NCBI GenBank assembly: GCA_905479575.1
Contig: CAJQNB010000005.1
Span: 62,001-126,000, forward strand
DNA length: 64,000 bases
Direction: 5' to 3'
From: an uncultured Pseudophaeobacter sp.
GTDB taxonomy: Bacteria; Pseudomonadota; Alphaproteobacteria; Rhodobacterales; Rhodobacteraceae
Part shown: positions 9,501 through 18,498 of the stretch, one piece after another
How the letters are laid out: each line of letters opens with the position of its first letter
How positions within the stretch are numbered: position 1 is the first letter of the stretch
The notes under the pieces: model-generated
The model's database searches: none
Seen by the model: the letters and a program-made list of their open reading frames with translations, nothing else
Told to the model about the DNA's origin: nothing
Program-made: the position numbers and the translations under genes

Positions 9501-9597
9501 ATAGTGTTGTAAAACACCTCAGACCGTCCCAGCTTGGATGTGCAACCTGACCGCTGCTGATCCGCTGCTGATCCATGGCCGACAAAGAGTGACGACG

Positions 9598-10002
9598 ATG
9601 ACAGAAGAAGAGACAAAATCGATCCGTGAGATGTGTGATGCCTTTGGCGTCACCCCACGCACCCTGCGCTTTTACGAGGCAAAGGAGCTGTTGTTTCCCC
9701 AGCGCGATGGTCAGAAACGACTGTTCACCAAACGCGATGGAGCCCGGCTCAAACTGATCCTGCGCGGCAAACGCTTTGGCTTTAGCCTTGAAGAGATCCG
9801 CCAGCTTCTGGATCTCTATCACATCGGCGACCAGCAGGTGACCCAATTGTCGCGCACCTATGAAATCGCCTGCGACCGGCTGGACGACATGGTGCGTCAA
9901 CGCGACGAGCTGAATGAGGCCATCGAAGAGCTTCAGGACCAGCTGAAATGGGGCGAGAAAGTCATCGCCTCAATGAAACTAGAACAAAAGGCCGCTGAAT
10001 AG
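9598..10002 (+). CDS. MerR family transcriptional regulator (second of a tandem pair)
   Basis: 134 residues from the ATG at 9598; the frame is open 20 codons further up, but the MerR domain begins here. The DNA-binding motif is SIREMCDAFGVTPRTLRFYE, then ARLKLILRGKRFGFSLEEIR and a long coiled coil ending in the dimerisation region. It lies 79 bases before an acyl-CoA dehydrogenase gene in the same direction and is the likely regulator of the beta-oxidation cluster. It has no metal-binding Cys cluster, so an acyl-CoA effector is plausible. Confidence 0.88.
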   Translation: MTEEETKSIREMCDAFGVTPRTLRFYEAKELLFPQRDGQKRLFTKRDGARLKLILRGKRFGFSLEEIRQLLDLYHIGDQQVTQLSRTYEIACDRLDDMVRQRDELNEAIEELQDQLKWGEKVIASMKLEQKAAE

Positions 10003-10081
10003 CGCCCTGCCCGCTTTATCCTCTGCCAAAATGGGCACAGGACCACCCTAGAACAGATGTCTCAGACCAACGAGGACCCCG

Positions 10082-11863
10082 ATGCCAGTCTATACCGCCC
10101 CCACCAAAGACACCCAGTTCATCCTGCATGACATGTTGAAAGTATCCGAGGCCGCCACCCCCGGCTATGAGGATCTGGAGCGCGACTTTACCGCCGCCAT
10201 TCTGGAAGAGGCCGGCAAGATCAGCTCTGAGGTTCTGCATCCTTTGAACACCGTTGGCGATCAGGAAGGCTGCAAACTGGAAAACGGCCTGGTCTCGACC
10301 CCAACCGGGTTCAAGGCCGCGTTTGAGCAAGTCAAAGCAGGCGGCTGGACCGGGCTGGACATGCCCGAGCAATACGGCGGTCAGAACATGCCCTATGTGC
10401 TGGGCACCGCAGTCGGCGAGATGTTCTCCTCTGCCAACCAGGCCTTTGTGATGTACCAGGGTCTGACCCATGGCGCCGCAGCCGCGATCCTGGCCCATGG
10501 CACCGACCAGCAAAAAGACACCTACCTGCCCAAGATGGTGTCCTGTGAATGGACCGGCACCATGAACCTGACCGAACCGCACTGCGGCACTGATCTCGGG
10601 CTCATGCGCACCAAGGCAGAGCCACAGGACGACGGCAGCTATAAGGTTTCCGGCCAGAAGATCTTTATCTCGGCGGGCGACCATGACATGGCCGACAATA
10701 TCATCCACCTGGTGCTGGCCAAGATCCCCGGCGGCCCTGAAGGCATCAAGGGTGTGTCGCTGTTTATCGTGCCCAAATTTGTGGTCAAAGAAGATGGCAC
10801 AGCAGGGGCGCGCAATGGCGTGTCCGTCGGCAATATCGAGAAAAAGATGGGCATCCACGGCAACTCGACCTGTGTGATGAACTACGACGAAGCCACCGGC
10901 TATCTGCTGGGCGACACCCACAAGGGCATGCGCGCCATGTTCACCATGATGAACGAAGCCCGTATTGGCGTCGGCATGCAGGGTGTGTCCCAGGCCGAAG
11001 CCGCCTATCAAAACGCGGTGGAATACGCCAAGGACCGCCTGCAGGGCCGCGATGTCACCGGCGCTAAAAACCCCGATGGCCCCGCTGACCCGCTGATCGT
11101 ACACCCGGATATCCGTCGCTCGCTGATGGACCAGAAAAGCTTTATTGAAGGCGGCCGTGCCTTCCTGCTTTGGGGCGCAAACATGATCGACCAGGCCCAC
11201 CGCGACGGCAACAAAGATGCCGACGGTCTGGTCTCACTGTTGACCCCGGTCATCAAGGGCTTCCTCACCGATGAGGGCTACGACATGACCGTCAAGGCGC
11301 AACAGGTTTTTGGCGGCCACGGCTACATCGAAGAACATGGCATGAGCCAGTACACCCGTGACGCCCGCATTGCGCAGATCTATGAAGGTGCCAACGGGGT
11401 TCAGGCGCTGGATCTGGTGGGCCGCAAACTGGCAGTGGATGGCGGCAAGCACCTGATGGGCTTCTTTGAGCTGGTCAAAACCTTCTGCAAAGACAACGCA
11501 GAGCTGAGCGAAGACTACGCCAAGAGCTACATCGCCCCGCTCAAGTCAGCCTCCAAAGACCTGCAGGCCGCCTCGATGTATTTCATGCAAAACGGCATGA
11601 AAAACCCCAACAACGCCCTGTCCGGGTCTTATGATTTCATGCATATGTTCGGTCATGTCTGCCTGGGCCTGATGTGGGCGCAGATGGGCAAAGCCGCCAT
11701 CGAAGCCCTTGACGCAGGGGCCTCTGACGCGGCGTTCTATGAGACAAAAATCGCCACTGGCCGGTACTATATGGCACGGAGGCTGCCCGCCACCAAACTG
11801 CATCTGGCCCGCATTGAAACCGGCGCCGATACAGTGATGGCACTGGATGCGGCAAGCTTCTGA
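10082..11863 (+). CDS. Acyl-CoA dehydrogenase, DmdC-like long form
   Basis: 593 residues, longer than classical acyl-CoA dehydrogenases (about 380). It has the extra C-terminal domain of the group that includes 3-methylmercaptopropionyl-CoA dehydrogenase (DmdC) and related fatty-acyl-CoA dehydrogenases. Motifs: [13 protein letters not shown] for FAD/substrate contacts, [12 protein letters not shown], and [10 protein letters not shown] with Glu435 at the catalytic-base position. It oxidises an acyl-CoA to the 2-enoyl-CoA using FAD. Roseobacters carry several paralogs, and the flanking thiolase and FadJ genes point to general beta-oxidation rather than DMSP use. Confidence 0.88.
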   Translation: MPVYTAPTKDTQFILHDMLKVSEAATPGYEDLERDFTAAILEEAGKISSEVLHPLNTVGDQEGCKLENGLVSTPTGFKAAFEQVKAGGWTGLDMPEQYGGQNMPYVLGTAVGEMFSSANQAFVMYQGLTHGAAAAILAHGTDQQKDTYLPKMVSCEWTGTMNLTEPHCGTDLGLMRTKAEPQDDGSYKVSGQKIFISAGDHDMADNIIHLVLAKIPGGPEGIKGVSLFIVPKFVVKEDGTAGARNGVSVGNIEKKMGIHGNSTCVMNYDEATGYLLGDTHKGMRAMFTMMNEARIGVGMQGVSQAEAAYQNAVEYAKDRLQGRDVTGAKNPDGPADPLIVHPDIRRSLMDQKSFIEGGRAFLLWGANMIDQAHRDGNKDADGLVSLLTPVIKGFLTDEGYDMTVKAQQVFGGHGYIEEHGMSQYTRDARIAQIYEGANGVQALDLVGRKLAVDGGKHLMGFFELVKTFCKDNAELSEDYAKSYIAPLKSASKDLQAASMYFMQNGMKNPNNALSGSYDFMHMFGHVCLGLMWAQMGKAAIEALDAGASDAAFYETKIATGRYYMARRLPATKLHLARIETGADTVMALDAASF

Positions 11864-11954
11864 TCCATAAAACACCACCGGGCCTCCCCTGCACAGCGTC
11901 AGGGGGTGCTCGATCCGGTCCGGGGCTTTGACCAACGTGCTGTAAGGAGCCTCC

Positions 11955-12167
11955 ATGCCCAAACGTTTCCGCCTCACCCGCCGCTTTCCCGTCGCCATGA
12001 CAGAGGATGGCTATCGCAGGCTGAAACGCTTTGCCGCCGAGGCCGGACTGGACGAAGGCGAAGCCCTGTCATTTCTGTTCGAAAATTTCGACAGCGTGAC
12101 AGATCAAGAAAACCTTGGACACCGGCTGCGACTGTTCAACAGCGCGCTGGAAGACCGCAAAAGATAA
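11955..12167 (+). CDS. Small conserved-looking basic protein, unknown
   Basis: 70 residues, preceded by a strong AAGGAG site 7 bases before the ATG. The sequence ([20 protein letters not shown], then a helix [22 protein letters not shown]) resembles a short strand followed by two helices, as in ribbon-helix-helix proteins, but I do not recognise a specific family. It lies between the two acyl-CoA dehydrogenase genes in the same direction, 43 bases before the second. It may be a small regulator or partner of the cluster; function unknown. Confidence 0.65.
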   Translation: MPKRFRLTRRFPVAMTEDGYRRLKRFAAEAGLDEGEALSFLFENFDSVTDQENLGHRLRLFNSALEDRKR

Positions 12168-12210
12168 GGGCCCGGCGCACGGCGCGCCAAGACGGGCCAA
12201 TGGGAGCAAC

Positions 12211-13362
12211 ATGACCACTGAGACGCGTTCCGCCTGGATGACTGACGAACACCAGATGCTTGCTGATATGACAGCACAGTTCATTACCAATGAATGGATG
12301 CCCAAATACGAGACATGGCGCAAACAGGGTATGATGGACCGCGAGACCTGGAACCAGGCCGGCGAGCTGGGCCTGCTCTGCCCCTCCATCCCCGAAGAAT
12401 ACGGCGGCGTCGGCGGTGACTTCGGCCATGAGGCCGCCATCCTGATCGAAGGCAGCCGGGCCAATCTTGCCAGCTGGGGTCATGGTATCCATTCCGGCAT
12501 CGTCGCCCATTACATCCTGCAATACGGCACCGAAGAGCAGAAAAAACGCTGGCTGCCCAAGATGATCAGCGGCGAGCTGGTCGGGGCCCTGGCGATGACA
12601 GAACCCTCCACCGGGTCCGATGTACAGCGGATCAAGACCAAGGCAATCCGCGATGGCAATGCCTATCGGCTATCGGGTCAAAAAACCTTCATCACCAATG
12701 GACAACATGCCAATCTCATCCTGGTGGCGGCCAAAACCGACCCCAGCCTCGGGTCCAAGGGTGTGTCGCTGGTGGCGCTGGAAACCGATGGCGCCGAAGG
12801 ATTCGCCCGCGGACGCAACCTGGAAAAGGTCGGGATGCACGCGGCAGATACATCCGAGCTGTTCTTTGACAATGTCGAGATCCCACCGGAAAACATCCTG
12901 GGCCAGGAAGAGGGCAAGGGCTTTTATCAGATGATGCAGCAGCTGCCGCAGGAACGTCTGATCATCGCTTGCGGCGCAGTTGGCGCCATGGAGGGCGCAG
13001 TTGCGCGCACCATCGCCTATTGCAAGGAACGCGAAGCTTTTGGCGGCCCGCTGACCCAATTCCAGAACACCCGTTTCAAACTGGTGGAATGCCTGACCAA
13101 AACCAAAGTCGCCCGGGCCTTTCTTGATGAATGCATGGTAGAACACCTGCAAGGCAAGCTGACGGTCGAAAAGGCCGCAATGGCCAAATATTGGATCACA
13201 GACACCCAGGGCGAAGTCCTGGACGACTGCCTGCAGATGCACGGCGGCTATGGGTTCATGCAGGAATATGCGGTCGCAGAGATGTGGACTGACGCCCGGG
13301 TGCAACGCATCTACGGTGGCACCAATGAAATCATGAAGGAACTGATTGGCAGGTCACTGTGA
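12211..13362 (+). CDS. Acyl-CoA dehydrogenase (classical length)
   Basis: 383 residues. It carries the two family signatures, [20 protein letters not shown] and the C-terminal [12 protein letters not shown]...[19 protein letters not shown] region (residues 348-383), with the Glu of YGGTNE where the catalytic base or its neighbour lies in this family. FAD-dependent oxidation of a medium/long or branched acyl-CoA is expected. Start 12211 follows GGGAGC; an upstream frame extension would overlap the small gene. Part of the 10-18 kb beta-oxidation cluster. Confidence 0.93.
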   Translation: MTTETRSAWMTDEHQMLADMTAQFITNEWMPKYETWRKQGMMDRETWNQAGELGLLCPSIPEEYGGVGGDFGHEAAILIEGSRANLASWGHGIHSGIVAHYILQYGTEEQKKRWLPKMISGELVGALAMTEPSTGSDVQRIKTKAIRDGNAYRLSGQKTFITNGQHANLILVAAKTDPSLGSKGVSLVALETDGAEGFARGRNLEKVGMHAADTSELFFDNVEIPPENILGQEEGKGFYQMMQQLPQERLIIACGAVGAMEGAVARTIAYCKEREAFGGPLTQFQNTRFKLVECLTKTKVARAFLDECMVEHLQGKLTVEKAAMAKYWITDTQGEVLDDCLQMHGGYGFMQEYAVAEMWTDARVQRIYGGTNEIMKELIGRSL

Positions 13363-13395
13363 CCCAACACAGATTTCCCCCAACTGGATCTGATG

Positions 13396-13620
13396 GATGC
13401 CTCCGGCGGAGGTATTTAAGGCAAGATGAAATCAACGGCGCGTCCCTGCCCCCAAGCCTTCGCCAAATGGGCAGGGACGACTTCACCTTACGCGGTCATC
13501 GGCTCCTCAGCCTGTACCGCGCCACAACATTAGCACACTACCAGAGGGAGAGTGTTAATTCTCTTTCATCTTACTCAAAATACCTCACGGGGGTCCGGGG
13601 GTGTGAAACCCCCGGCACCA
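13396..13620. repeat. Roseobacter-type extragenic GC-rich hairpin elements
   Basis: The 280-base gap holds two GC-rich motifs often seen between genes in this bacterial group (recalled, not searched). The first is CCTCCGGCGGAGG, a 5-bp stem followed by TATTTAAGGCAAGATGAA, at 13400-13430. The second, at 13575-13615, is AAATACCTC followed by a perfect 8-bp hairpin CCGGGGGT-GTGAA-ACCCCCGG. Between them an inverted repeat TTAGCACACT/AGTGTTAA (13530-13558) could be a regulator site for the GST-thiolase operon. No gene is supported here. Confidence 0.5.
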
Positions 13621-13642
13621 CATTGGCGACAAGGAGAACAAC

Positions 13643-14275
13643 GTGACGATTAAACTGCATTGTTTTGGCGAGTCGGGTCATTCCTACAAAGCGGCGCTGG
13701 CGCTCGAGTTGTCGGGTTTGGACTGGGCGCCCGTATTTGTTGATTTTTTTGCCGGGCAGCATCGCGGTGAGGACTATCGCAACCTAAATGTCATGGCAGA
13801 GGCTCCGGTGCTGATTGACGGTGACATCCGCCTGTCACAGTCCGGAGTTATCCAGCAGTATATCACCGATCAGACCGGAAAGTTTGGCGGCGCGCCCGAC
13901 GAGAAATATGAGGTTCTGCGCTGGGTCCTCTGGGATAACCACAAGCTTTCCAGCCAGGTTGGAATGACGCGGTTTCTGATGAACTTCCTGCCTGAAGACA
14001 AACGCCCCAAAGATGTGATCGGCTTTATGCAGGGGCGCCTAAAAGCTGCTTTTGCCACTTTGGAGAACCAACTCAGGGGGCGCGACTGGCTGGTGGGCAA
14101 CGGCATGACAAATGCTGATCTCACCTGCTGCGGCTACCTGTTCTATGATGAGCCTTTTGGCTTTGACCGCAAGGACTACCCCAATATCGACGCCTGGCTG
14201 ACGCGCATCAGTGAAACGCCCGGCTGGAAACATCCCTATGATCTAATGCCCGGCAATCCGTCGGACCGCGCTTGA
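13643..14275 (+). CDS. Glutathione S-transferase family protein
   Basis: 210 residues. The N-terminal thioredoxin-fold domain runs from MTIKLHCFGESGHSYKAALA to the cis-Pro/substrate motif APVLIDGDIRLSQSGVI, with the SQSG loop binding the glutathione gamma-glutamyl group. The helical C-terminal domain contains the N-capping region NADLTCCGYLFYDEPFGF. It is preceded by AAGGAG and sits 10 bases before the thiolase gene. It may detoxify reactive enoyl intermediates, but its substrate is unknown. Confidence 0.9.
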   Translation: MTIKLHCFGESGHSYKAALALELSGLDWAPVFVDFFAGQHRGEDYRNLNVMAEAPVLIDGDIRLSQSGVIQQYITDQTGKFGGAPDEKYEVLRWVLWDNHKLSSQVGMTRFLMNFLPEDKRPKDVIGFMQGRLKAAFATLENQLRGRDWLVGNGMTNADLTCCGYLFYDEPFGFDRKDYPNIDAWLTRISETPGWKHPYDLMPGNPSDRA

Positions 14276-14285
14276 GGAGACACTC

Positions 14286-15497
14286 ATGACCGAAGCTTAT
14301 ATTTACGATGCCATCCGCACCCCGCGTGGCAAGGGCCGCAAGGACGGCGCCTTGCACGAGGTCACCTCGGTGCGCCTGTCAGCTTTGACGCTAAACGCGC
14401 TGAAAGAGCGCAACAATCTGGAAGGCCATGCGGTCGAAGACGTGATCTGGGGCAATGTTACCCAGGTGATGGAACAGGGCGGCTGCCTGGCGCGCTCGGC
14501 AGTGCTGGCCTCGGATCTGGACCAGAGCATTCCCGGTCTGGCCATCAACCGGTTTTGTGCCTCCGGCATGGAAGCGGTCAACCTTGCCGCCAACCAGGTA
14601 AAGGGCGGCGCTGGCCAGGCCTATATCGCGGGCGGTGTCGAAATGATGGGCCGCGTTGCCATGGGCTCGGATGGCGCTGCCATCGCAGTCGATCCCAGCC
14701 TGGCGATGGAGACCTATTTTGTCCCCCAAGGTATTTCGGCCGATATTATCGCGACCGAATATGGGTTCACCCGCGAGCAGGCCGATGCCCTGGCGGTGGA
14801 AAGCCAGCGTCGCGCCAAAGCGGCCTGGGATGACAACCGGTTTGCCAAATCAGTGATCACCGTGCGCGACCAGAACGGTATCGCCATTCTGGACCATGAC
14901 GAATACATGCGCCCCGGCACCGATATGCAGTCGCTTGGCGCGCTAAATGCCTCGTTCCAGATGATGGGCGAGCAGATGCCCGGTTTTGACAAGGTGGCGA
15001 TGCTGAAATACCCGCATCTGGAACGGATCAACCACATCCACCACGCGGGGAATTCCTCTGGCATCGTTGATGGCTCTGCTGCCGTGCTGATCGGCAACAA
15101 GGAATTTGGCGAGCAATATGGCCTGAAGCCACGGGCGCGCATCAAGGCCACCGCCAAGATTGGCACCGACCCCACCATCATGCTGACCGGTCCGGTGCCT
15201 GTGACCCAGAAGATCCTGGCTGACAACGGCATGGTGATTTCCGACCTGGATCTGTTTGAAGTCAATGAGGCTTTTGCTTCCGTTGTGATGCGCTTCCAGC
15301 AGGCCTTTGACGTGGATCCGGCCGTGGTCAACCCCAATGGCGGCTCCATCGCCATGGGTCACCCACTGGGCGCCACCGGCGCGATGATCATTGGCACCCT
15401 GCTGGATGAGTTGGAGCGTCAGGATAAGGAAATGGGTCTGGCCACACTCTGCATCGCCTCTGGCATGGGGGCCGCCACCATCATCGAGCGCGTCTGA
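14286..15497 (+). CDS. Acetyl-CoA C-acyltransferase (thiolase, FadA-type)
   Basis: 403 residues. Catalytic nucleophile Cys in NRFCASGMEAV (near residue 92), the NEAFAS motif, His in GHPLGATGA and the second Cys in CIASGMGAA are all present in order. It cleaves 3-ketoacyl-CoA to acetyl-CoA and a shortened acyl-CoA as the last step of beta-oxidation. It overlaps the cupin gene by one base (TGATG), and the FadJ-type gene follows, so thiolase, hydratase and dehydrogenase activities are encoded together. Confidence 0.94.
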   Translation: MTEAYIYDAIRTPRGKGRKDGALHEVTSVRLSALTLNALKERNNLEGHAVEDVIWGNVTQVMEQGGCLARSAVLASDLDQSIPGLAINRFCASGMEAVNLAANQVKGGAGQAYIAGGVEMMGRVAMGSDGAAIAVDPSLAMETYFVPQGISADIIATEYGFTREQADALAVESQRRAKAAWDDNRFAKSVITVRDQNGIAILDHDEYMRPGTDMQSLGALNASFQMMGEQMPGFDKVAMLKYPHLERINHIHHAGNSSGIVDGSAAVLIGNKEFGEQYGLKPRARIKATAKIGTDPTIMLTGPVPVTQKILADNGMVISDLDLFEVNEAFASVVMRFQQAFDVDPAVVNPNGGSIAMGHPLGATGAMIIGTLLDELERQDKEMGLATLCIASGMGAATIIERV

Positions 15498-15982
15498 TGC
15501 CCAAGCTGGATCTGGCCCAAATCCCCTATCAAGGCGGCTCTGGCTACCCAGGAAAGCTGGCTGAGGCGGTCTCTGGCCGTTCCAGCCAGCGCATCGGAGA
15601 TGCCAGCGGTTTGAGCCAGTTTGGCGTCAACATCGTGCGGCTGGAACCCGGTGGCCTGTCTTCGCTGCGCCACTATCACATGCAGCAGGATGAATTCCTG
15701 GTGATGCTAAGCGGTGCCTGCATCCTGATCGACGATCAGGGCGAGCACGCGATGCAGCCCGGTGATTGCGCCAGTTTTCCAGCCGGTGAGGCCAATGGCC
15801 ATCACCTGAAAAATAACACCGACGCGCCGGCCACATTCCTGGTGGTGGGCACGCGGACCCCGACTGAAACCGCTTATTACAGCGATATCGACATGATGGT
15901 AGAGATGGACGCCGAGGGCTCCTCCTTTACCCGTAAAGACGGCAGCCCGCTGACGGCTGACCAGATCGGAGACGAGACATGA
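15497..15982 (+). CDS. Cupin domain protein
   Basis: 161 residues, single beta-barrel cupin. Motif 1 is seen as LRHYHMQQDEFLVMLSG (residues 56-72), with His and Glu metal ligands, and motif 2 as PGDCASFPAGEANGHH. It is sandwiched with overlaps between the thiolase (TGATG) and FadJ-type gene (ATGA), so it is tightly co-translated with beta-oxidation enzymes. Proteins like this bind a metal and a small sugar-like or acidic ligand; a role as a sensor or small enzyme in the pathway is possible but not shown. Confidence 0.85.
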   Translation: MPKLDLAQIPYQGGSGYPGKLAEAVSGRSSQRIGDASGLSQFGVNIVRLEPGGLSSLRHYHMQQDEFLVMLSGACILIDDQGEHAMQPGDCASFPAGEANGHHLKNNTDAPATFLVVGTRTPTETAYYSDIDMMVEMDAEGSSFTRKDGSPLTADQIGDET

Positions 15983-18183
15983 GTGAGTTTACGCTTTCCA
16001 AGGACGCCGACGGCGTCGCAACAATCACCTGGGATGTGCCCGGCAAAACCATGAACGTGATGTCCTTTGACGGGCTCACCCAGCTGGAGGCCTGCATTGA
16101 CGACGCCCTGGCGGATGACGCGGTCAAAGGCGTGGTGATCACCTCTGGCAAAGAGGGCACATTTGCCGGCGGCATGGACCTGAACCTGCTGGCGGTGATG
16201 AAAGAAGAAGCCGGTGACGATCCCGCACGCGGTGTCTTTGAAGGCACCATGAAAATGCACGCCCTGCTGCGCAAGATCGAACTGGCCGGCATGGATCTGA
16301 AAACCAAAAAAGGCGGCAAGCCAATTGCAGCCGCCCTGCCCGGCACCGCTGCGGGTATCGGCATGGAGCTGCCGCTGGCAACACATCGGATTTTTGCCGC
16401 AGAGAACCCAAAGGCCAAATACGGCCTGCCGGAAATCATGGTTGGCATCTTCCCCGGTGCCGGCGGCACCACCCGCATGGTGCGCAAGGTTGGCGCTATT
16501 GCTGCAGCCCCACTGCTGCTGGAAGGCAAGATGCTGGACGTGAAAAAGGCCAAGGGTGCGGGCTACGTGGATGAGATCGCTGCCGATCCCGTTGCCGCTG
16601 CCAAGGAGTGGGTGCTGAACGCCTCTGGGGCCGATCTGGTGAAACCTTGGGATGCCAAAGGCTACAAGATGCCCGGTGGCGCCCCCTATCACCCTGCCGG
16701 TTTCATGAACTTTGTTGGTGCCTCTGCCATGGTGCACGGAAAAACCCAGGGCGCCTTCCCAGCCGCCAAGGCGCTGCTGTCAGCCGTCTATGAGGGCGCG
16801 CTGGTTGATTTTGACACCGCGCTCAAGATTGAGGCCCGCTGGTTTACTAGCGTTTTGATGAACCCCTCCTCCGGCGCAATGATCCGCTCGCTGTTCATCA
16901 ACAAGGAAGCGCTGGAAAAAGGCGCAGTCCGCCCCAAGGACATTCCCGATCAGCGCGTCAAAAAACTGGGCGTGCTGGGCGCTGGCATGATGGGTGCCGG
17001 CATTGCGCTGGTGTCGGCTCAGGCCGGTATCGAAGTGGTTCTGGTGGACCGCGATCAGGAGGCTGCCGACAAGGGCAAGGCCTATACCGAAAGCTACCTC
17101 GACAAAGGCATGAAGCGCGGCAAGGTCATCGCCGAAAAGAAAGAGGCGATGCTGTCGCGCATCACCGCAACCCCTGATCTGGACGCCCTGAAAGGTTGCG
17201 ATCTGATCATCGAAGCGGTCTTTGAAGACCCAGCCGTCAAGGCCGACATGACCAAAAAGGTCGAGGCGATCATCCCCGATGATTGCATCTTTGCCTCCAA
17301 CACCTCGACCCTGCCGATCTCGGATCTGGCCAAGGCCTCGGTGCGCCCGGAGCAATTCATCGGCATTCACTTCTTCTCGCCGGTTGAAAAAATGCTGCTG
17401 GTGGAAATCATCAAAGGCAAGGAAACAGGCGACCGTGCCGTGGCCAAGGCGCTGGACTATGTGCGCCAGATCAAGAAGACGCCGATCGTCGTCAATGACG
17501 CGCGCTTCTTCTATGCCAACCGCTGCATCATTCCCTACGTGAATGAAGGCGCGCGGATGATCACCGAAGGTGTTTCGCCAGTGCTGATCGACAATGCCGC
17601 GCGCCAGCTTGGCTTCCCGGTTGGTCCCATTCAGCTGACGGATGAGACCTCGATTGATCTGGGCGCCAAGATTGCTCGCGCCACCAAGGCCGCCATGGGC
17701 AATGCCTACCCTGACAGCCCGGCTGACGACATGATTTTCTGGATGGAAGATCTGGGCCGCCTGGGCCGCAAATCCAACGCGGGCTTCTTTGACTACGATG
17801 AAAAGGGCAAGCGCACCGGCTATTGGAAAGGCATGCAGGACAAATACCCGCTGCTGGAAGACCAGCCTGACCTCATCGAGGTGCAGGAACGTCTGATGTT
17901 TGCCCAGGTGCTTGAGGCCGTGCGGGCGCTGGAAGAAGGCGTGCTGGAAGACATCCGCGAAGGCGACGTGGGCGCGGTTCTGGCCTGGGGCTTTGCCCCA
18001 TGGTCCGGCGGCCCGCTCAGCTGGCTCGACATCATCGGCACGCCCTATGCGGCCGAACGCTGCGACCAGCTGACCGCAGCCTACGGCGAGCGCTTTGCCT
18101 GCCCCGACCTGCTGCGTGAGATGGCCGCCAAAGGCCAAACCTTCTACGGCCGCTTCAACCCGGATGCGGCTTCGGCGGCCTAA
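15979..18183 (+). CDS. fadJ: Multifunctional enoyl-CoA hydratase / 3-hydroxyacyl-CoA dehydrogenase (FadJ/FadB type)
   Basis: 734 residues. Residues 1-200 form a crotonase domain with the active-site segments GIGMELPLATHR and YGLPEIMVGIFPGAGGT carrying the two catalytic Glu positions. The NAD-binding dehydrogenase domain starts near residue 328 (LGVLGAGMMGAGIA), with the catalytic His in the IGIHFFSPVEKM motif, followed by the C-terminal dimerisation domain. It hydrates 2-enoyl-CoA and oxidises 3-hydroxyacyl-CoA, partnering the upstream thiolase. It ends the operon, 29 bases before a strong terminator. Confidence 0.95.
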   Translation: MSEFTLSKDADGVATITWDVPGKTMNVMSFDGLTQLEACIDDALADDAVKGVVITSGKEGTFAGGMDLNLLAVMKEEAGDDPARGVFEGTMKMHALLRKIELAGMDLKTKKGGKPIAAALPGTAAGIGMELPLATHRIFAAENPKAKYGLPEIMVGIFPGAGGTTRMVRKVGAIAAAPLLLEGKMLDVKKAKGAGYVDEIAADPVAAAKEWVLNASGADLVKPWDAKGYKMPGGAPYHPAGFMNFVGASAMVHGKTQGAFPAAKALLSAVYEGALVDFDTALKIEARWFTSVLMNPSSGAMIRSLFINKEALEKGAVRPKDIPDQRVKKLGVLGAGMMGAGIALVSAQAGIEVVLVDRDQEAADKGKAYTESYLDKGMKRGKVIAEKKEAMLSRITATPDLDALKGCDLIIEAVFEDPAVKADMTKKVEAIIPDDCIFASNTSTLPISDLAKASVRPEQFIGIHFFSPVEKMLLVEIIKGKETGDRAVAKALDYVRQIKKTPIVVNDARFFYANRCIIPYVNEGARMITEGVSPVLIDNAARQLGFPVGPIQLTDETSIDLGAKIARATKAAMGNAYPDSPADDMIFWMEDLGRLGRKSNAGFFDYDEKGKRTGYWKGMQDKYPLLEDQPDLIEVQERLMFAQVLEAVRALEEGVLEDIREGDVGAVLAWGFAPWSGGPLSWLDIIGTPYAAERCDQLTAAYGERFACPDLLREMAAKGQTFYGRFNPDAASAA

Positions 18184-18212
18184 AGCCTCCCCCCGATCCG
18201 ACGACACAAACG

Positions 18213-18245
18213 CCGCCCCCCATGCATTTGGGGGGCGGTATTTTT
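18213..18245 (+). terminator. Strong rho-independent terminator of the beta-oxidation operon
   Basis: Perfect 9-bp stem CCGCCCCCC/GGGGGGCGG with an 8-base loop, followed by TATTTTTAT. It also marks the point where core sequence gives way to the A/T-richer reverse transcriptase insertion. Confidence 0.92.
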
Positions 18246-18498
18246 ATGCCCGGAAGATCTCTGAAAGCAACCCTCAGACTATTTATGGGCAAAGTCTGAA
18301 ACCTGAACAAAATGCTACCTGTGAGACCGGTACAACGACCACTCCCAGCCCAAACCGGCCTCAGCACAGTACATGAGGGTGAGAGGGAAGCGGACGTTCA
18401 TAGCAATCGGCATGCTTGTCAACCTAACGGATTTTTGTCGCATCCATTTTCAATCTCGCGTAACTTTGTTCTGCAAACTCATTCAAGGAAAAGTTCAG
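18246..18498 (+). other. Leader region of the reverse transcriptase gene, possible non-coding RNA
   Basis: About 250 bases without a convincing gene between the terminator and the chosen RT start. It holds a 7-bp hairpin TCAGACT/AGTCTGA (18274-18280 and 18293-18299, 12-base loop). Several defence RTs carry a structured non-coding RNA next to the gene, so this region is the first place to look. The RT frame is open back to 18373, but no ribosome-binding site supports that start. Confidence 0.35.

Noticed and set aside
13359..13646. 95-codon frame between the acyl-CoA dehydrogenase and GST genes
   Set aside because: It covers the GC-rich hairpin repeats, overlaps both neighbours and has no ribosome-binding site or domain.
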